Shown here: piece by piece, positions 32,542 through 41,761 of the stretch
Layout of the letters: each line of letters opens with the position of its first letter
How positions within the stretch are numbered: the first letter of the stretch is position 1
NCBI GenBank assembly: GCA_016283275.1
Contig: JAEEMP010000129.1
Coordinates: 1-42,151, forward strand
Direction of reading: 5' to 3'
From: Lachnospiraceae bacterium
GTDB taxonomy: Bacteria; Bacillota; Clostridia; Lachnospirales; Lachnospiraceae
Length of the DNA: 42,151 nt
Position numbers and translations under genes: made by a program
Notes under the pieces: model-generated
What the model saw: the letters and a program-made list of their open reading frames with translations, nothing else
Databases searched by the model: none
Told to the model about the DNA's origin: nothing

Positions 32542-33389
32542 TAGATTGCCACCTCGATGTTCTCTATCTGGGGATGTGTCTCGTACCCGTCCACACGGAC
32601 ATCATTCCTCGTAAACTTATAAAAATCATGTATATCGGGATTAAGCCAGAATGTCGGAGCAGGGAGCGGTTCCCTTGCAATTAGTTCCTTTATGAGCGGT
32701 ATATGCCTGTCGTAAATATGAGCATCGGCTATCACGTGCACAAGCTCGCCCACATTCATATCCGTAACCTGAGCAAGCATATGTACCAGAACCGCATACT
32801 GCACAACATTCCAGTTATTGGCTGCAAGCACATCCTGCGAACGCTGGTTGAGTATCGCGTTCAATGTAAGCTTATCCTCCCCCGGACGCTGCGTAACATT
32901 AAATGTCATGGAATATGCGCAGGGGTATAAGTTCATCTCGCTCAGATCCGCATGGACATAGATATTTGTAAGGATACGCCGCGAAAAAGGATTATTCTTA
33001 AGGTCGTAGATCACTCTGTCGACCTGATCCATCATACCTTCTTTGTACTTGTGCTTAACACTCATCTGATAGCCGTAAGCCTTGCCGATGGAACCGTCCT
33101 CGTCGGCCCATTCATCCCAGATATGGCTGTGAAGATCGTGAACGTTATTTGACTTTTGCTGCCATATCCACAACATTTCGTCCGTAGCGCTCTTTAAAGC
33201 GGTCTTACGAAGTGTAAGGATGGGAAACTCCTTCCTTAAGTCATAACGGTTTACCACACCGAACTTTTTGATCGTATATGCCGGAGTGCCGTCCTGCCAG
33301 TGCGGGCGAACCTTTTCGCCTTCCGTGGAAGTACCGTTCTCAAGGATATCCTTACACATGTTTATGAATGTAACGTCAGCTAAGCTCAT
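32541..33389 (-). CDS. thyA: Thymidylate synthase
   Basis: The 282-aa ThyA has the catalytic Cys157 in NLYPCAYSMTFNV, and LNQRSQDVLAANNWNVVQY and DAHIYDRHIP as further conserved segments. It makes dTMP from dUMP with methylenetetrahydrofolate, producing dihydrofolate. The sequence is of the Bacillus ThyA-like subtype (RSQD-ANNWN). AGGAGAACC precedes the ATG. It starts a four-gene overlapping operon. Confidence 0.96.
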   Translation of the reverse strand: MSLADVTFINMCKDILENGTSTEGEKVRPHWQDGTPAYTIKKFGVVNRYDLRKEFPILTLRKTALKSATDEMLWIWQQKSNNVHDLHSHIWDEWADEDGSIGKAYGYQMSVKHKYKEGMMDQVDRVIYDLKNNPFSRRILTNIYVHADLSEMNLYPCAYSMTFNVTQRPGEDKLTLNAILNQRSQDVLAANNWNVVQYAVLVHMLAQVTDMNVGELVHVIADAHIYDRHIPLIKELIAREPLPAPTFWLNPDIHDFYKFTRNDVRVDGYETHPQIENIEVAI

Positions 33390-33451
33390 TTTGGTTCTCC
33401 TGATCTGTTTCTTTTACCTTTTCCATAAAGGATACCACATTTTTGTCCGTT

Positions 33452-35110
33452 TTAGGATTTCTTTTTACTCTTTTTGCTCTTTTTTCCCGAAGGCTCCTCT
33501 ATATAGAAATTGTCGGGATCCCACTTGTCGCAAAGAGAATTGATCTGGTTTGTAAACTTCGCAAGATCTTTGTTGGCATGATCTTTATTCTTATTGATAA
33601 CAGCCATAAGCCTTTGCCCTGCGGCAACAAGTCTTGCAAAGGCATCGGATACGATAAAGATCTTCTTCTTGCGCTTTTCGGGTATTGCTTCGTATTCAAA
33701 CTCGCCGGTGGCCAGATTAAATACAGTGCCCGAATAAGGAACGTATGCGGGGATCTTCATCTCTTTATTGACATATTCGGCAAGCGATTCAGCCGACATA
33801 TCGTCACCGTGTACCATAAATACGCACTTAGGCTTTTCCTCAAATTTATCGAGCCACTCTATAAGGCCGTCTCTGTCGGCGTGTCCCGAAAGACCGGGAA
33901 GCGACATGATCGCCGCCCTTACGGATATCGGCTCGCCGAAAAGCTTAACTTCATCGGCTCCTTCCACTATCGCACGGCCCAAAGTTCCCATAGCCTGATA
34001 ACCTACGAACAATATGGTACACTCCGGTCTCCATAGATTGTGCTTTAAATGGTGTCTAACACGGCCGGCCTCGCACATACCCGATGCGGATATGATTACC
34101 TTGGGTTCTTCATCGGAGTTTATCGCCTTTGATTCTTCGGCGGTGATCGCAAGGTTAAGGCCCGGGAATGTAAGCGGGTTCTCGCCTCTTCTCACCATCT
34201 CGAGAGCTTCTTCATCGAAACAGGTGTAGAAGTTCTTCTGGAAGATCTCGGTCGCATCAACGGCAAGCGGCGAATCCACATAGACCGGGAAATCATGATA
34301 TTTTACAAGTTCGCGTTCTTTTATCTGTTTTATGAAATAGAGGATCTCCTGGGTACGCCCTACGGCAAAAGAAGGAATTACGACATTCCCGCCGCCGTCC
34401 AGTGTCTCCTGAATGATCTTTGCAAGATCTTCTATCGGATTGATCTCTGATTTTTCGTGATATCTGTCACCGTATGTTGATTCCATGAGAACGTAATCGG
34501 CACGTTTGGTGTAAGCGGGATCTTTGATGAGAGGCTGATCTTTATTGCCTATATCTCCCGAGAAGCATATGGTCTTGTATACTCCGTTCTCGCTTAAGAA
34601 TACTTCGATACTCGCAGAACCGAGCAGGTGTCCGACGTCGGTAAATCTGACTCTTATTCCTTCGCAGATATCCACCATGACATCGTAGTGGCAGGAAACA
34701 AGAAGTCTTATAGCATTGTCGGCATCGGCCATTGTATATAAGGGTTCAAAGCCTTCGGTTATGTCGGCTCCACGCTTTTTCTTACGGGCTTTCCACTCAG
34801 CTTCCTGTAACTGAATGTGGGCACAGTCACGAAGCATTATCGAGCAAAGATCGGCTGTCGCATCGGTCGTGTATATCGGGCCGCTGAAGCCTTTTGCACA
34901 AAGATACGGAAGCATACCGGAGTGATCGACATGTGCGTGAGTCAAAAGCACGAAATCGATCTCAGACTCGGCACAGGGCAGGCCCTGACTTTCGTAACTC
35001 ATGTTTCCCTGCTCCATACCGTAATCCACAAGAAAGCGCTTACCGCAGGCCTCCACATAGTGGGCCGAACCTGTAACCTGATGATTTGCTCCGACAAATT
35101 GAAGTTTCAT
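33452..35110 (-). CDS. Beta-CASP metallo-beta-lactamase-fold RNA hydrolase
   Basis: The 552-aa protein joins a metallo-beta-lactamase domain (LLTHAHVDHSG with His58, His60, Asp62 and His63; later VGHLLGSASIE and CFSGDIG) to a beta-CASP domain (ESTYGDRYHE, PSFAVGRTQEIL, ISASGMCEAGRVRHHLKHNL and GLSGHADRDGL). This group resembles archaeal/eukaryotic CPSF73 and YSH1-like nucleases and acts on RNA; the substrate in bacteria is not settled. The C-terminus is a long Lys/Ser-rich tail (about residues 490-552) that may bind RNA. AGGAGGG precedes the ATG. It is monocistronic as far as I can see. Confidence 0.92.
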   Translation of the reverse strand: MKLQFVGANHQVTGSAHYVEACGKRFLVDYGMEQGNMSYESQGLPCAESEIDFVLLTHAHVDHSGMLPYLCAKGFSGPIYTTDATADLCSIMLRDCAHIQLQEAEWKARKKKRGADITEGFEPLYTMADADNAIRLLVSCHYDVMVDICEGIRVRFTDVGHLLGSASIEVFLSENGVYKTICFSGDIGNKDQPLIKDPAYTKRADYVLMESTYGDRYHEKSEINPIEDLAKIIQETLDGGGNVVIPSFAVGRTQEILYFIKQIKERELVKYHDFPVYVDSPLAVDATEIFQKNFYTCFDEEALEMVRRGENPLTFPGLNLAITAEESKAINSDEEPKVIISASGMCEAGRVRHHLKHNLWRPECTILFVGYQAMGTLGRAIVEGADEVKLFGEPISVRAAIMSLPGLSGHADRDGLIEWLDKFEEKPKCVFMVHGDDMSAESLAEYVNKEMKIPAYVPYSGTVFNLATGEFEYEAIPEKRKKKIFIVSDAFARLVAAGQRLMAVINKNKDHANKDLAKFTNQINSLCDKWDPDNFYIEEPSGKKSKKSKKKS

Positions 35111-35252
35111 CCTTTACCCTCCTGATATTGTTATATACATTATATATCGGCCGTTTTTCCCCTTTCGGCCACATATATTCCAATGTTTTCAATAACTTAT
35201 GTAAATTATACCTTCACACGATTAACCGTGAATATACCGGCAAAACCCAAAA

Positions 35253-35561
35253 TCACAAAAGATTAACAAGGAATATGCTCAAAACCGCGCAGGCGGCCAC
35301 CACCACAAGACTCTGCTCAAAATATGCAAGCACAAGCGCCACGACCGTCCCCACTACGGCCGCGATCATATTATCCGTGCAATAAAAGATTGCGGGAAAC
35401 GTAAGGCTTGCAAGTACAGCGTACGGTACATAGAAAAGAAACGACTTTATGAATCTTGACTTTATCTGCTTTGAGAACACCGCAAAAGGAAGCGCCCTCG
35501 GTATATAAGTCACAAGCGCCATTATGATGACCGCGATAAAATATCTAAGCGTTAAGCTCAT
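35253..35561 (-). CDS. azlD: AzlD family branched-chain amino-acid exporter subunit
   Basis: The 102-aa, highly hydrophobic protein has about four membrane helices and the typical YIPRALPFAVF motif near residue 20 of AzlD proteins. With AzlC it forms an exporter of branched-chain amino acids. The ATG overlaps the azlC stop (ATGA), and its ribosome binding site is inside azlC (GGAGGT). No clear terminator follows in 35111-35252, which also holds the promoter region of the MBL gene. Confidence 0.9.
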   Translation of the reverse strand: MSLTLRYFIAVIIMALVTYIPRALPFAVFSKQIKSRFIKSFLFYVPYAVLASLTFPAIFYCTDNMIAAVVGTVVALVLAYFEQSLVVVAACAVLSIFLVNLL

Positions 35562-36301
35562 GCCGCACCTCCTTCTTTAACCGGTGCAGCCTCTTTATCC
35601 TCAACGGGCGCAAGCCATGCCATTATGCCCGCGCCGACAAACGTTGCGATTATCATCGCAAATCCGTCCGTTACAAAAGAAAAGACCGGAACATACTTCA
35701 AAATACAGGTGACAAGGATCGAAATAAGGACTGCGAAAAGGATCGCTCTCGATTTCTTGGCAGGCGGGATGATGATCGCTATAAACATAGCATAAAGTGC
35801 GATCCCCATCGCATCCGCAAGCCTGTCCGGCAAAATGCTTCCCGTTACGGCTCCGAGTGCCGTACCCAAAGTCCATCCGAGGATAGGCGTGGACATAAGA
35901 CCGTACATATAGTGCGCGGTAACTTCTCTTTCTCTTGTGGAAGCTATCGCAAAAACCTCATCCGTTACACCGTAACCGAAGATGAGTTTCTGACCCAATC
36001 TTGTGTTTTTGGAAAGTTTCTGGGTGAGTGCAAGACTCATAAGCATATATCTTATGTTGATAACGAAAACCGAAAGGCCTATCTCAAAAAAAGATGCCCC
36101 TGCGACCATAAGTCCCGTTCCGGCAAACTGGCCGGCACTCGTAAGATTAGAAAGCGAAATGAATATTACCATCCATATGGGAAGACCGGATTCGACGGCC
36201 CATATCCCAAAAGTAAAAGATACCGCCAGGTATCCTACACCTATCGGTATCCCCTTTTTGACTCCGTCGGCGAATTCCGACTTTTTAGTGAAATCATACA
36301 T
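35558..36301 (-). CDS. azlC: AzlC family branched-chain amino-acid exporter subunit
   Basis: The 247-aa membrane protein has about six to eight helices and AzlC signatures: GIPIGVGYLAVSFTFGIWA near residues 15-35, SLSNLTSAGQFAG (about 50-62), INIRYMLMSLALTQK (about 82-96) and FGYGVTDEVFAIA (about 107-119). It exports branched-chain amino acids with AzlD. The charged C-terminus is cytoplasmic. GGAG is 13 bases before the ATG, somewhat far. A candidate promoter lies at 36364-36392. Confidence 0.92.
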   Translation of the reverse strand: MYDFTKKSEFADGVKKGIPIGVGYLAVSFTFGIWAVESGLPIWMVIFISLSNLTSAGQFAGTGLMVAGASFFEIGLSVFVINIRYMLMSLALTQKLSKNTRLGQKLIFGYGVTDEVFAIASTREREVTAHYMYGLMSTPILGWTLGTALGAVTGSILPDRLADAMGIALYAMFIAIIIPPAKKSRAILFAVLISILVTCILKYVPVFSFVTDGFAMIIATFVGAGIMAWLAPVEDKEAAPVKEGGAA

Positions 36302-36335
36302 CTATATAAAGCTTCTCCAACGCATATTTGCAATA

Positions 36336-36363
36336 AAAGTCGGAGTTTTTACACTCCGACTTT
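36336..36363. terminator. Intrinsic terminator after the acyl-CoA synthetase gene
   Basis: AAAGTCGGAGT (36336-36346) pairs perfectly over 11 bp with ACTCCGACTTT (36353-36363), loop of six. T-rich sequence lies on both sides, so it can work in either direction. It stands three bases past the synthetase stop. Confidence 0.85.
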
Positions 36364-36392
36364 ATTTTAACCCTTATTCTGTGCTTCCACAA
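36364..36392 (-). promoter_or_regulatory. Candidate promoter of azlCD
   Basis: On the minus strand TTGTGG (36387-36392) and TAAAAT (36364-36369) are spaced 17 bp. The -35 is weak (three of six) and the pair overlaps the end of the synthetase gene, so this is tentative. Confidence 0.3.
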
Positions 36393-38001
36393 GACTTACG
36401 CCGCAATAAATTTGACGAAGCTTGGGCTTTTCGATCTTACCGGTAGGATTTCTCGGAATGTCCGCAAATATGATCTTTCTGGGTCTCTTATATCTGGGCA
36501 TTGCCTGACAGAAATCATTGATCTCTTCTTCGGTGACCACCATATTGGGCTTAAGTTCGATAATGGCTGCCGCGATCTCACCCAGACGCTGGTCGGGAAG
36601 ACCGATGACCGCAACATCATGTATAGCCTCATGATTTCTTATGAAGTTTTCTATCTCAACGGGATAGAGGTTCTCACCGCCGCTTATGATGACATCTTTC
36701 TTACGATCGACGAGCATTATAAAGCCGTCCTCGTCTTCTACCGCCATATCGCCGGTATAAAGCCAGCCGTCCTTTAAAACTTCTTCGGTAGCCTTTCTGT
36801 CATGATAATAACACTTCATGACGCCGGGTCCCTTAAGGATAAGCTCACCGACTTTACCTCTTTCGACATCATTCCCGTTATCGTCCACGATCCTGGTCTG
36901 CCAGCCGTAGCCTGCCTTACCGATCGCACCGACCTTATCGATGTTTTCGATACCGAGGTGAACGGCACCGGGTCCGATCGATTCGGAAAGACCGTAGTTT
37001 GTATCGTAATCGTGATTGGGGAATACTTCCTTCCATCTCTTGATAAGGCTCGGAGGAACGGGCTGTGCGCCTATGTGCATAAGCCTCCACTGCTTAAGCT
37101 CGTAATCTTCAAGCTTTATCTCACCGCGCTCGATCGCTTCCAATATATCCTGAGCCCACGGTACGAGCAGCCACACGATCGTACATTTTTCCTGAGATAC
37201 CGCATCAAATATGTATTTGGGCTTTGTACCCTTTAAGAGCACAGCCTTGCCACCCACAAGGAAGCTTCCGAACCAGTGCATCTTGGCACCGGTATGATAA
37301 AGCGGCGGGATACATAAGAACACATCGTCTTTTGTCTGGCCGTGATGTGCCTGTTCAACCCTGCACGAGTGCATAAGGCTTCTGTGCGCATGAAGGATGG
37401 CCTTCGGGAAACCTGTCGTACCCGATGAAAAATAGATGGCTGCATCATCATCGTCAGTAAGTTTTATATCGGGTGAAACGCTTGAACAGTTTGCGGTAAG
37501 GGAATTATAATCCTCCGCAAACGAAGGACAGCTGTCACCTACGTAGAATAAAAGCCTGTTCTTCGAGATCTTCTCCGCGATCTCCTCGATACGACCTATA
37601 AATTCGGGTCCGAACACCAAGATGTCCACATCTGCAAGTTTAAGACAATATTCGATCTCATCGGGGGCATATCTGAAATTGAGCGGTACGGCAAGCGCGC
37701 CGGTCTTTAAGATACCGAAATATATCGGAAGCCATTCAAGGCAGTTCATAAGAAGGATCGCAACCTTGTCTCCTTTTGTGACGCCTCTTGAAAGAAGCAT
37801 ATTCGCAAAACGGTTTGCCTTTTCGTTAAATACGCTCCATGTGATCTCTCTTCTGTAATGTGTGGTCGGATTGGGCTCCATGAGCTCATATTCCTTCCAT
37901 GTGACACGTCTTACCTCTTTAACTTCGGGATTTATCTCCACGAGGCAGACGTCATTGCCGTATTTTGCGGCATTCTGCTCAAGTATTTCTGTAATGGGCA
38001 T
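36367..38001 (-). CDS. AMP-forming acyl-CoA synthetase / ligase
   Basis: The 544-aa member of the adenylate-forming family has the P-loop-like IYFSSGTTGFPKAI, the YGLSES motif, the DGWLYTGDMA motif (catalytic Asp) with following DRKKDVIISGGENLYPVEIE, and the C-terminal Lys in NPTGKIEKPKL. It activates a carboxylic acid to acyl-AMP and then acyl-CoA; chain length or type is unclear. AAGGAG precedes the ATG at 38001, with its own promoter upstream and the terminator at 36336-36363, so it is likely monocistronic. Confidence 0.93.
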   Translation of the reverse strand: MPITEILEQNAAKYGNDVCLVEINPEVKEVRRVTWKEYELMEPNPTTHYRREITWSVFNEKANRFANMLLSRGVTKGDKVAILLMNCLEWLPIYFGILKTGALAVPLNFRYAPDEIEYCLKLADVDILVFGPEFIGRIEEIAEKISKNRLLFYVGDSCPSFAEDYNSLTANCSSVSPDIKLTDDDDAAIYFSSGTTGFPKAILHAHRSLMHSCRVEQAHHGQTKDDVFLCIPPLYHTGAKMHWFGSFLVGGKAVLLKGTKPKYIFDAVSQEKCTIVWLLVPWAQDILEAIERGEIKLEDYELKQWRLMHIGAQPVPPSLIKRWKEVFPNHDYDTNYGLSESIGPGAVHLGIENIDKVGAIGKAGYGWQTRIVDDNGNDVERGKVGELILKGPGVMKCYYHDRKATEEVLKDGWLYTGDMAVEDEDGFIMLVDRKKDVIISGGENLYPVEIENFIRNHEAIHDVAVIGLPDQRLGEIAAAIIELKPNMVVTEEEINDFCQAMPRYKRPRKIIFADIPRNPTGKIEKPKLRQIYCGVSLVEAQNKG

Positions 38002-38085
38002 TATCTCTCTCCTTATAAAAGCATTCGTTTATTCTTTCAGCGCCTTAAAATGCTTTTTCGCTTTAACGCTTTTATCCAATAAAGT

Positions 38086-38114
38086 ATGATAAATCCTGTG
38101 CCTTAAAATGTCAA
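38086..38114 (-). promoter_or_regulatory. Promoter of the acyl-CoA synthetase gene
   Basis: On the minus strand a perfect TTGACA (38109-38114) and TATCAT (38086-38091) are separated by 17 bp, leaving a leader of about 80 nt. An 11-bp repeat, GCCTTAAAATG on the plus strand, occurs at 38042-38052 and 38100-38110, the second copy inside the promoter. Confidence 0.8.
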
Positions 38115-38188
38115 GGTTGAGAATTAAGTGTTCGATCATCCGGTTTTTGTGTAGTATAGTATTAAATAACTTAAACTCGGAGGCTTTT

Positions 38189-39028
38189 ATGATCCAGGAT
38201 ATAGAACCCAAGATCTATCACAATGAATATAAGCCGGTGCCGGCAAAAGACGATGACTATGTGTTTGTGTTTGACGGTCCCACAACGCTTGTAAAGATCG
38301 AAGACGGAACGATCACATGCCCGAAAGTATCGGATCTTCCGGCAAAAGAACGCGACAAGCTTCAATATCTTTTCAACATCGACGGAAAGAATGATTATCT
38401 GTATACCGGAAATAAGACCGTTGAGATCCCGGGGTTTTCCTACGAGCGGGTCTCGTCATTTCGGCGTAACAAGCCCAAGCTTATGAGCTATGCGGGCTCG
38501 ACCGCCTACCACCTTAATGTCTGGTACACAAACAACAGATTCTGCGGAAGATGCGGTCATAAGACGGAAGTTTACGACAAAGAACGCGCGCTGAAATGCC
38601 CCGATTGCGGCAACATCATATATCCGCGCATTTCTCCCGCCGTCATCATAGGGATCACAAACGGTGACAAGATAATAATGACCCGATACGCCGACCGTGA
38701 ATACAAGGGCCGTTCTCTTGTGGCGGGTTTCTGCGAGATCGGTGAAGATCTTGAAGCTACGGTAAGGCGTGAAGTCATGGAAGAAGTGGGGCTTAAGGTC
38801 AAAAATATACGCTATTACAAAAGCCAGCCCTGGGGCTTTGACAGCGGACTTTTGATGGGATTTTTCTGCGACCTTGACGGAAGCGATGAGATAACGCTCG
38901 AAGAAGACGAACTTGCGATCGCCGAATGGGTCGACCGAAGCGAGATAACCGACGAGCACCGGTATCTAAGCCTTACGGAAGAAATGATAATGACTTTCAG
39001 AAACGGGGAAGAAGGACGTAACCTATAA
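38189..39028 (+). CDS. nudC: NAD+ diphosphatase (NudC-type Nudix hydrolase)
   Basis: The 279-aa protein has the NudC layout: an N-terminal domain (1-110), a zinc ribbon (Cys119, Cys122, Cys137, Cys140), and a Nudix box at 180-202 (GFCEIGEDLEATVRREVMEE, then VGL), with SQPWGF (212-217) as the NADH pyrophosphatase signature. It cleaves NAD(H) to NMN(H) and AMP and in some bacteria removes NAD caps from RNA. ATG at 38189 is chosen because CGGAGG stands five bases upstream; an in-frame extension to 38108 has no binding site and overlaps the divergent promoter. Confidence 0.94.
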   Translation: MIQDIEPKIYHNEYKPVPAKDDDYVFVFDGPTTLVKIEDGTITCPKVSDLPAKERDKLQYLFNIDGKNDYLYTGNKTVEIPGFSYERVSSFRRNKPKLMSYAGSTAYHLNVWYTNNRFCGRCGHKTEVYDKERALKCPDCGNIIYPRISPAVIIGITNGDKIIMTRYADREYKGRSLVAGFCEIGEDLEATVRREVMEEVGLKVKNIRYYKSQPWGFDSGLLMGFFCDLDGSDEITLEEDELAIAEWVDRSEITDEHRYLSLTEEMIMTFRNGEEGRNL

Positions 39029-39057
39029 CGATACTTTTATTATTCGAGCTTTTTATA

Positions 39058-39654
39058 TTACTCGACAAGCTTCTTTATACTCTCCCAGTCGGGGCATCTT
39101 GTAAAATTGTTGTTCGGCAATGCGGTGCCTTTGTTCCAGGGACGGTCATAGACCATTACCTTAAGATCCGGAAGGTGATCGAAAAACTTAAAAGCATGCG
39201 GAGAATCCTCGACCGCATAATCAAACTTCATCTTATAGTAATCATCAAGTTTAAGGTTATATTCACCGCCCTTTATAAAGTTATTGCGTCCGTACTTATC
39301 AAGGCAGTAAAGTTTTGCACGCTCAAGCCCGTGATCGTCAAGCCACTTGCGTGACGGATCAAACGAGGAAAACGGCCGTCCGGTGATTATCGAAACATTA
39401 AAGCCTCTATCGATCCACTCATTTACGACTTCTGAAGCTTTATAAGTCTCTTCATAGGCTAAAAGAACTTCAGGCCGATGACCTTCGATCATCAGCCTTT
39501 CATATTGTTCGTCCGTAAGCGAAAAAGCTTCTTTTAAGTTAAAGAACAGCACTTTCTCGTACGGAACGTCTTTATCAAAAAGATCTTTGGCTATCTTTGT
39601 AAAATACCTCGCCGTCTCACAGAGACAGTCGTCAAAATCCACATAGATATTCAT
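39058..39654 (-). CDS. HAD-family 5'-nucleotidase-like protein (NT5C type)
   Basis: The 198-aa HAD protein has motif I YVDFDDCLCE (Asp6 and Asp8), a Thr motif in SIITGRPFS, and a VEDSPHAF motif near the end, the pattern of 5'(3')-deoxyribonucleotidases and related YorS/YqfW proteins. It probably dephosphorylates nucleotides in the cytoplasm. ATG at 39654 has CGGAG upstream; the longer reading frame runs into the BlaR1-like gene. It is 25 bp after that gene and probably in the same operon, and converges with nudC. Confidence 0.85.
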   Translation of the reverse strand: MNIYVDFDDCLCETARYFTKIAKDLFDKDVPYEKVLFFNLKEAFSLTDEQYERLMIEGHRPEVLLAYEETYKASEVVNEWIDRGFNVSIITGRPFSSFDPSRKWLDDHGLERAKLYCLDKYGRNNFIKGGEYNLKLDDYYKMKFDYAVEDSPHAFKFFDHLPDLKVMVYDRPWNKGTALPNNNFTRCPDWESIKKLVE

Positions 39655-39679
39655 AACATCACTCCGATCGGATACTATA

Positions 39680-41758
39680 TTAATAGTATTTGTGAGAGTC
39701 AAAATAATCAAGTGCGGATTCAACTTTACCCTCTTTTGAATAGACAGGCCTCTCCGCATCCACATCGCAGGCAATAAGTACGATCGCATCATCCGAAAGC
39801 AACGGCCTTACCGCTTCCTCATATTTTTCAAAGTGCGGATCGGTCTCGGATCGGTCTTTTTCGTGATAGTATCCGTCCTCGTCTATATCAAACATTTCCC
39901 ATGAGTCGTGACCGGTCATTAACGTAAGCTGTTCTCCGCTCTCATCAAGACTGTACAAACAGTAATTGTAGAAGTCTTCACCCTGGTAGGCTTCCACAGA
40001 GGCTTCCAGAAGATACTTTTCCCCTTCATATTCTGTAAGATACAGCACTCCGTTTCCCGCATGCACCATGGATATATCTCTCGATCTGAATATACAGTCG
40101 TCGGAACTTCCGCTGTATACGGCGACATTCGCCCACGTCACTTTAAGGGTCCTATCGGGATCTTCCGTCTCCGACTCGTCAAAATAAGCCATTTCAAGAG
40201 CTATACGGTCATCGATGCCATCATGGGTTATATCGGCTTTGGTCTCATACAATGTGTGATATTCGGCCATAACGGGTAGCGGCTCAACCTGAGGCGACAC
40301 GATCACATCATCGCCGGATGCATTTTGGTCCGCTTTGTCTTCCGGTTCGGTCACGAAACAGTAATTTGCATCACCTTTATGATCTTCCCCTTCAAAATAC
40401 GCTTGGATCACGTATAACCGTCCATTTTTTAAGGGTTTTAACATAACTTCATCCGTTATGTCAGTACCTTCTTTATATTCCGCCTTACCGTTTTTTACCT
40501 CTTCAAGATCGTATTCGGTCATGATCACCTTATAAGGCTCAATACTGAAAGAAAGCATGTACGGATAGGGATGCGCATCATCGCCTTCGATGATCCTTAC
40601 GTGATCGATAAATTTTTCGGCTTCGGGCGAAAACGGTGCGATCGCATCCACAACGATTCCGGTCCAGTCATCGCCTTTAACTCTTTGACTCCAGCTGTAT
40701 CCCAGGATCGTGGTTTCAAAACCCGCATGAAACTGACTCGAAAGCATATCGGCCATAAAAAGCGTCGGCACGTCGGAATCTACTTTTACCGGTTCGCCGA
40801 GATTCACGACCGAAGAAGCATCATCCTGCGGTCTTTTTAAAAAGAATATGAGCATAAGAACACAGGCGGTAAGACCCGCAATAATGATCCAGAATGCGGG
40901 CTTTTTGTAATTAAGTATCGATCTTACCCTTCCTTTTACGCCTGTTTCGCCAAAAGCAAGCGGGCAGGCTGCGATCTTCGCTCTTTTAAAACTTAGATCA
41001 AGCAAGGCCTCCGAATACCCTGCCACCGCTTCTTTGTCCATATCCTTAATGACCTTTTCGTCACAGGCTGCCTCTATATCGCGGCAGAGCAATATATATG
41101 ATATCCAGCATAACGGATTGAACCAGTATACGGTCAAAAGAAGGAACCCGAGCGGTTTCCAGAAATGATCGTGACGCTTTAAGTGCGCATGCTCATGCTT
41201 TAACACATAATCAAGGGTTTCGCCGTCAACTCCGGACGGTATGTAGATTACAGGCTTTACGATCCCGAGTATGAACGGTGTTTTGATATCATCGCATGCC
41301 CTTACTCCGTCATTTACCGGTATGGAGGCCGCAACCGTTCTTTTAAGCCTTAAATAGCTTATGAGCGCATACACGATCATGGCAAAGATCCCCATAAGCC
41401 ATACGATCGCCGCTAACTTTATGTATACTTGAAGCGGATTTACACTGTCTTCCACTGCGGGTGTGAAATTCTTTAAGATCACAGGATTTACTGTATTGTT
41501 TATGGCCGGTACACCCGTGTTGACAGCCGGAGTTTTTGAAAGAATAATGTCCCTTGGAACAGGCTCATCGTTCGGTATAAGGCTTATCATGCTTTCAAAC
41601 GAAAACGGGAAAACAAGTCTTAATGCCACGAGCGCCCAGAGGATACACGTAAGCCACTTCGGCGCTTTCTTAAGAAGCATTCTGAAAAGGATAACCGCAA
41701 GCATCATATAACTTGCCGTAATGCACATGTTGAATATCTTTATAAAAACCGCACTCAT
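39680..41758 (-). CDS. BlaR1/MecR1-like M56 membrane metalloprotease with non-penicillin-binding sensor domain
   Basis: The 692-aa protein has an N-terminal membrane part (helices near 10-30, 35-55 and 112-135), the zinc protease motif HEHAH (188-192) with the further Glu in DIEAACDE (Glu229), another helix at about 203-223, and a last helix at about 286-306. The C-terminal 380 residues are outside the cell. In BlaR1 this part is a penicillin-binding domain with an SxxK motif; here I see no such motif, but an acidic beta-rich region, including a DITHDGIDDRIAL segment. The ligand is therefore probably different. It starts three bases after blaI, with GGGGGA inside that gene's end. Confidence 0.88.
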   Translation of the reverse strand: MSAVFIKIFNMCITASYMMLAVILFRMLLKKAPKWLTCILWALVALRLVFPFSFESMISLIPNDEPVPRDIILSKTPAVNTGVPAINNTVNPVILKNFTPAVEDSVNPLQVYIKLAAIVWLMGIFAMIVYALISYLRLKRTVAASIPVNDGVRACDDIKTPFILGIVKPVIYIPSGVDGETLDYVLKHEHAHLKRHDHFWKPLGFLLLTVYWFNPLCWISYILLCRDIEAACDEKVIKDMDKEAVAGYSEALLDLSFKRAKIAACPLAFGETGVKGRVRSILNYKKPAFWIIIAGLTACVLMLIFFLKRPQDDASSVVNLGEPVKVDSDVPTLFMADMLSSQFHAGFETTILGYSWSQRVKGDDWTGIVVDAIAPFSPEAEKFIDHVRIIEGDDAHPYPYMLSFSIEPYKVIMTEYDLEEVKNGKAEYKEGTDITDEVMLKPLKNGRLYVIQAYFEGEDHKGDANYCFVTEPEDKADQNASGDDVIVSPQVEPLPVMAEYHTLYETKADITHDGIDDRIALEMAYFDESETEDPDRTLKVTWANVAVYSGSSDDCIFRSRDISMVHAGNGVLYLTEYEGEKYLLEASVEAYQGEDFYNYCLYSLDESGEQLTLMTGHDSWEMFDIDEDGYYHEKDRSETDPHFEKYEEAVRPLLSDDAIVLIACDVDAERPVYSKEGKVESALDYFDSHKYY

Positions 41759-41761
41759 CGC

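Noticed and set aside
33376-33426. 16-codon minus-strand ORF just upstream of and overlapping thyA
   Set aside because: It is short, its binding site is weak, and its codons include the thyA Shine-Dalgarno; likely just the thyA leader.
35120-35252. Promoter and terminator between azlD and the MBL-fold gene
   Set aside because: Several TATAAT-like strings exist, but none has an acceptable -35 at 16-18 bp, and the GGCCG/CGGCC stem lacks a T run.
39655-39792. N-terminal extension of the 5'-nucleotidase-like protein
   Set aside because: It overlaps the BlaR1-like gene and lacks homology; ATG at 39654 has a good binding site and begins at the HAD motif.
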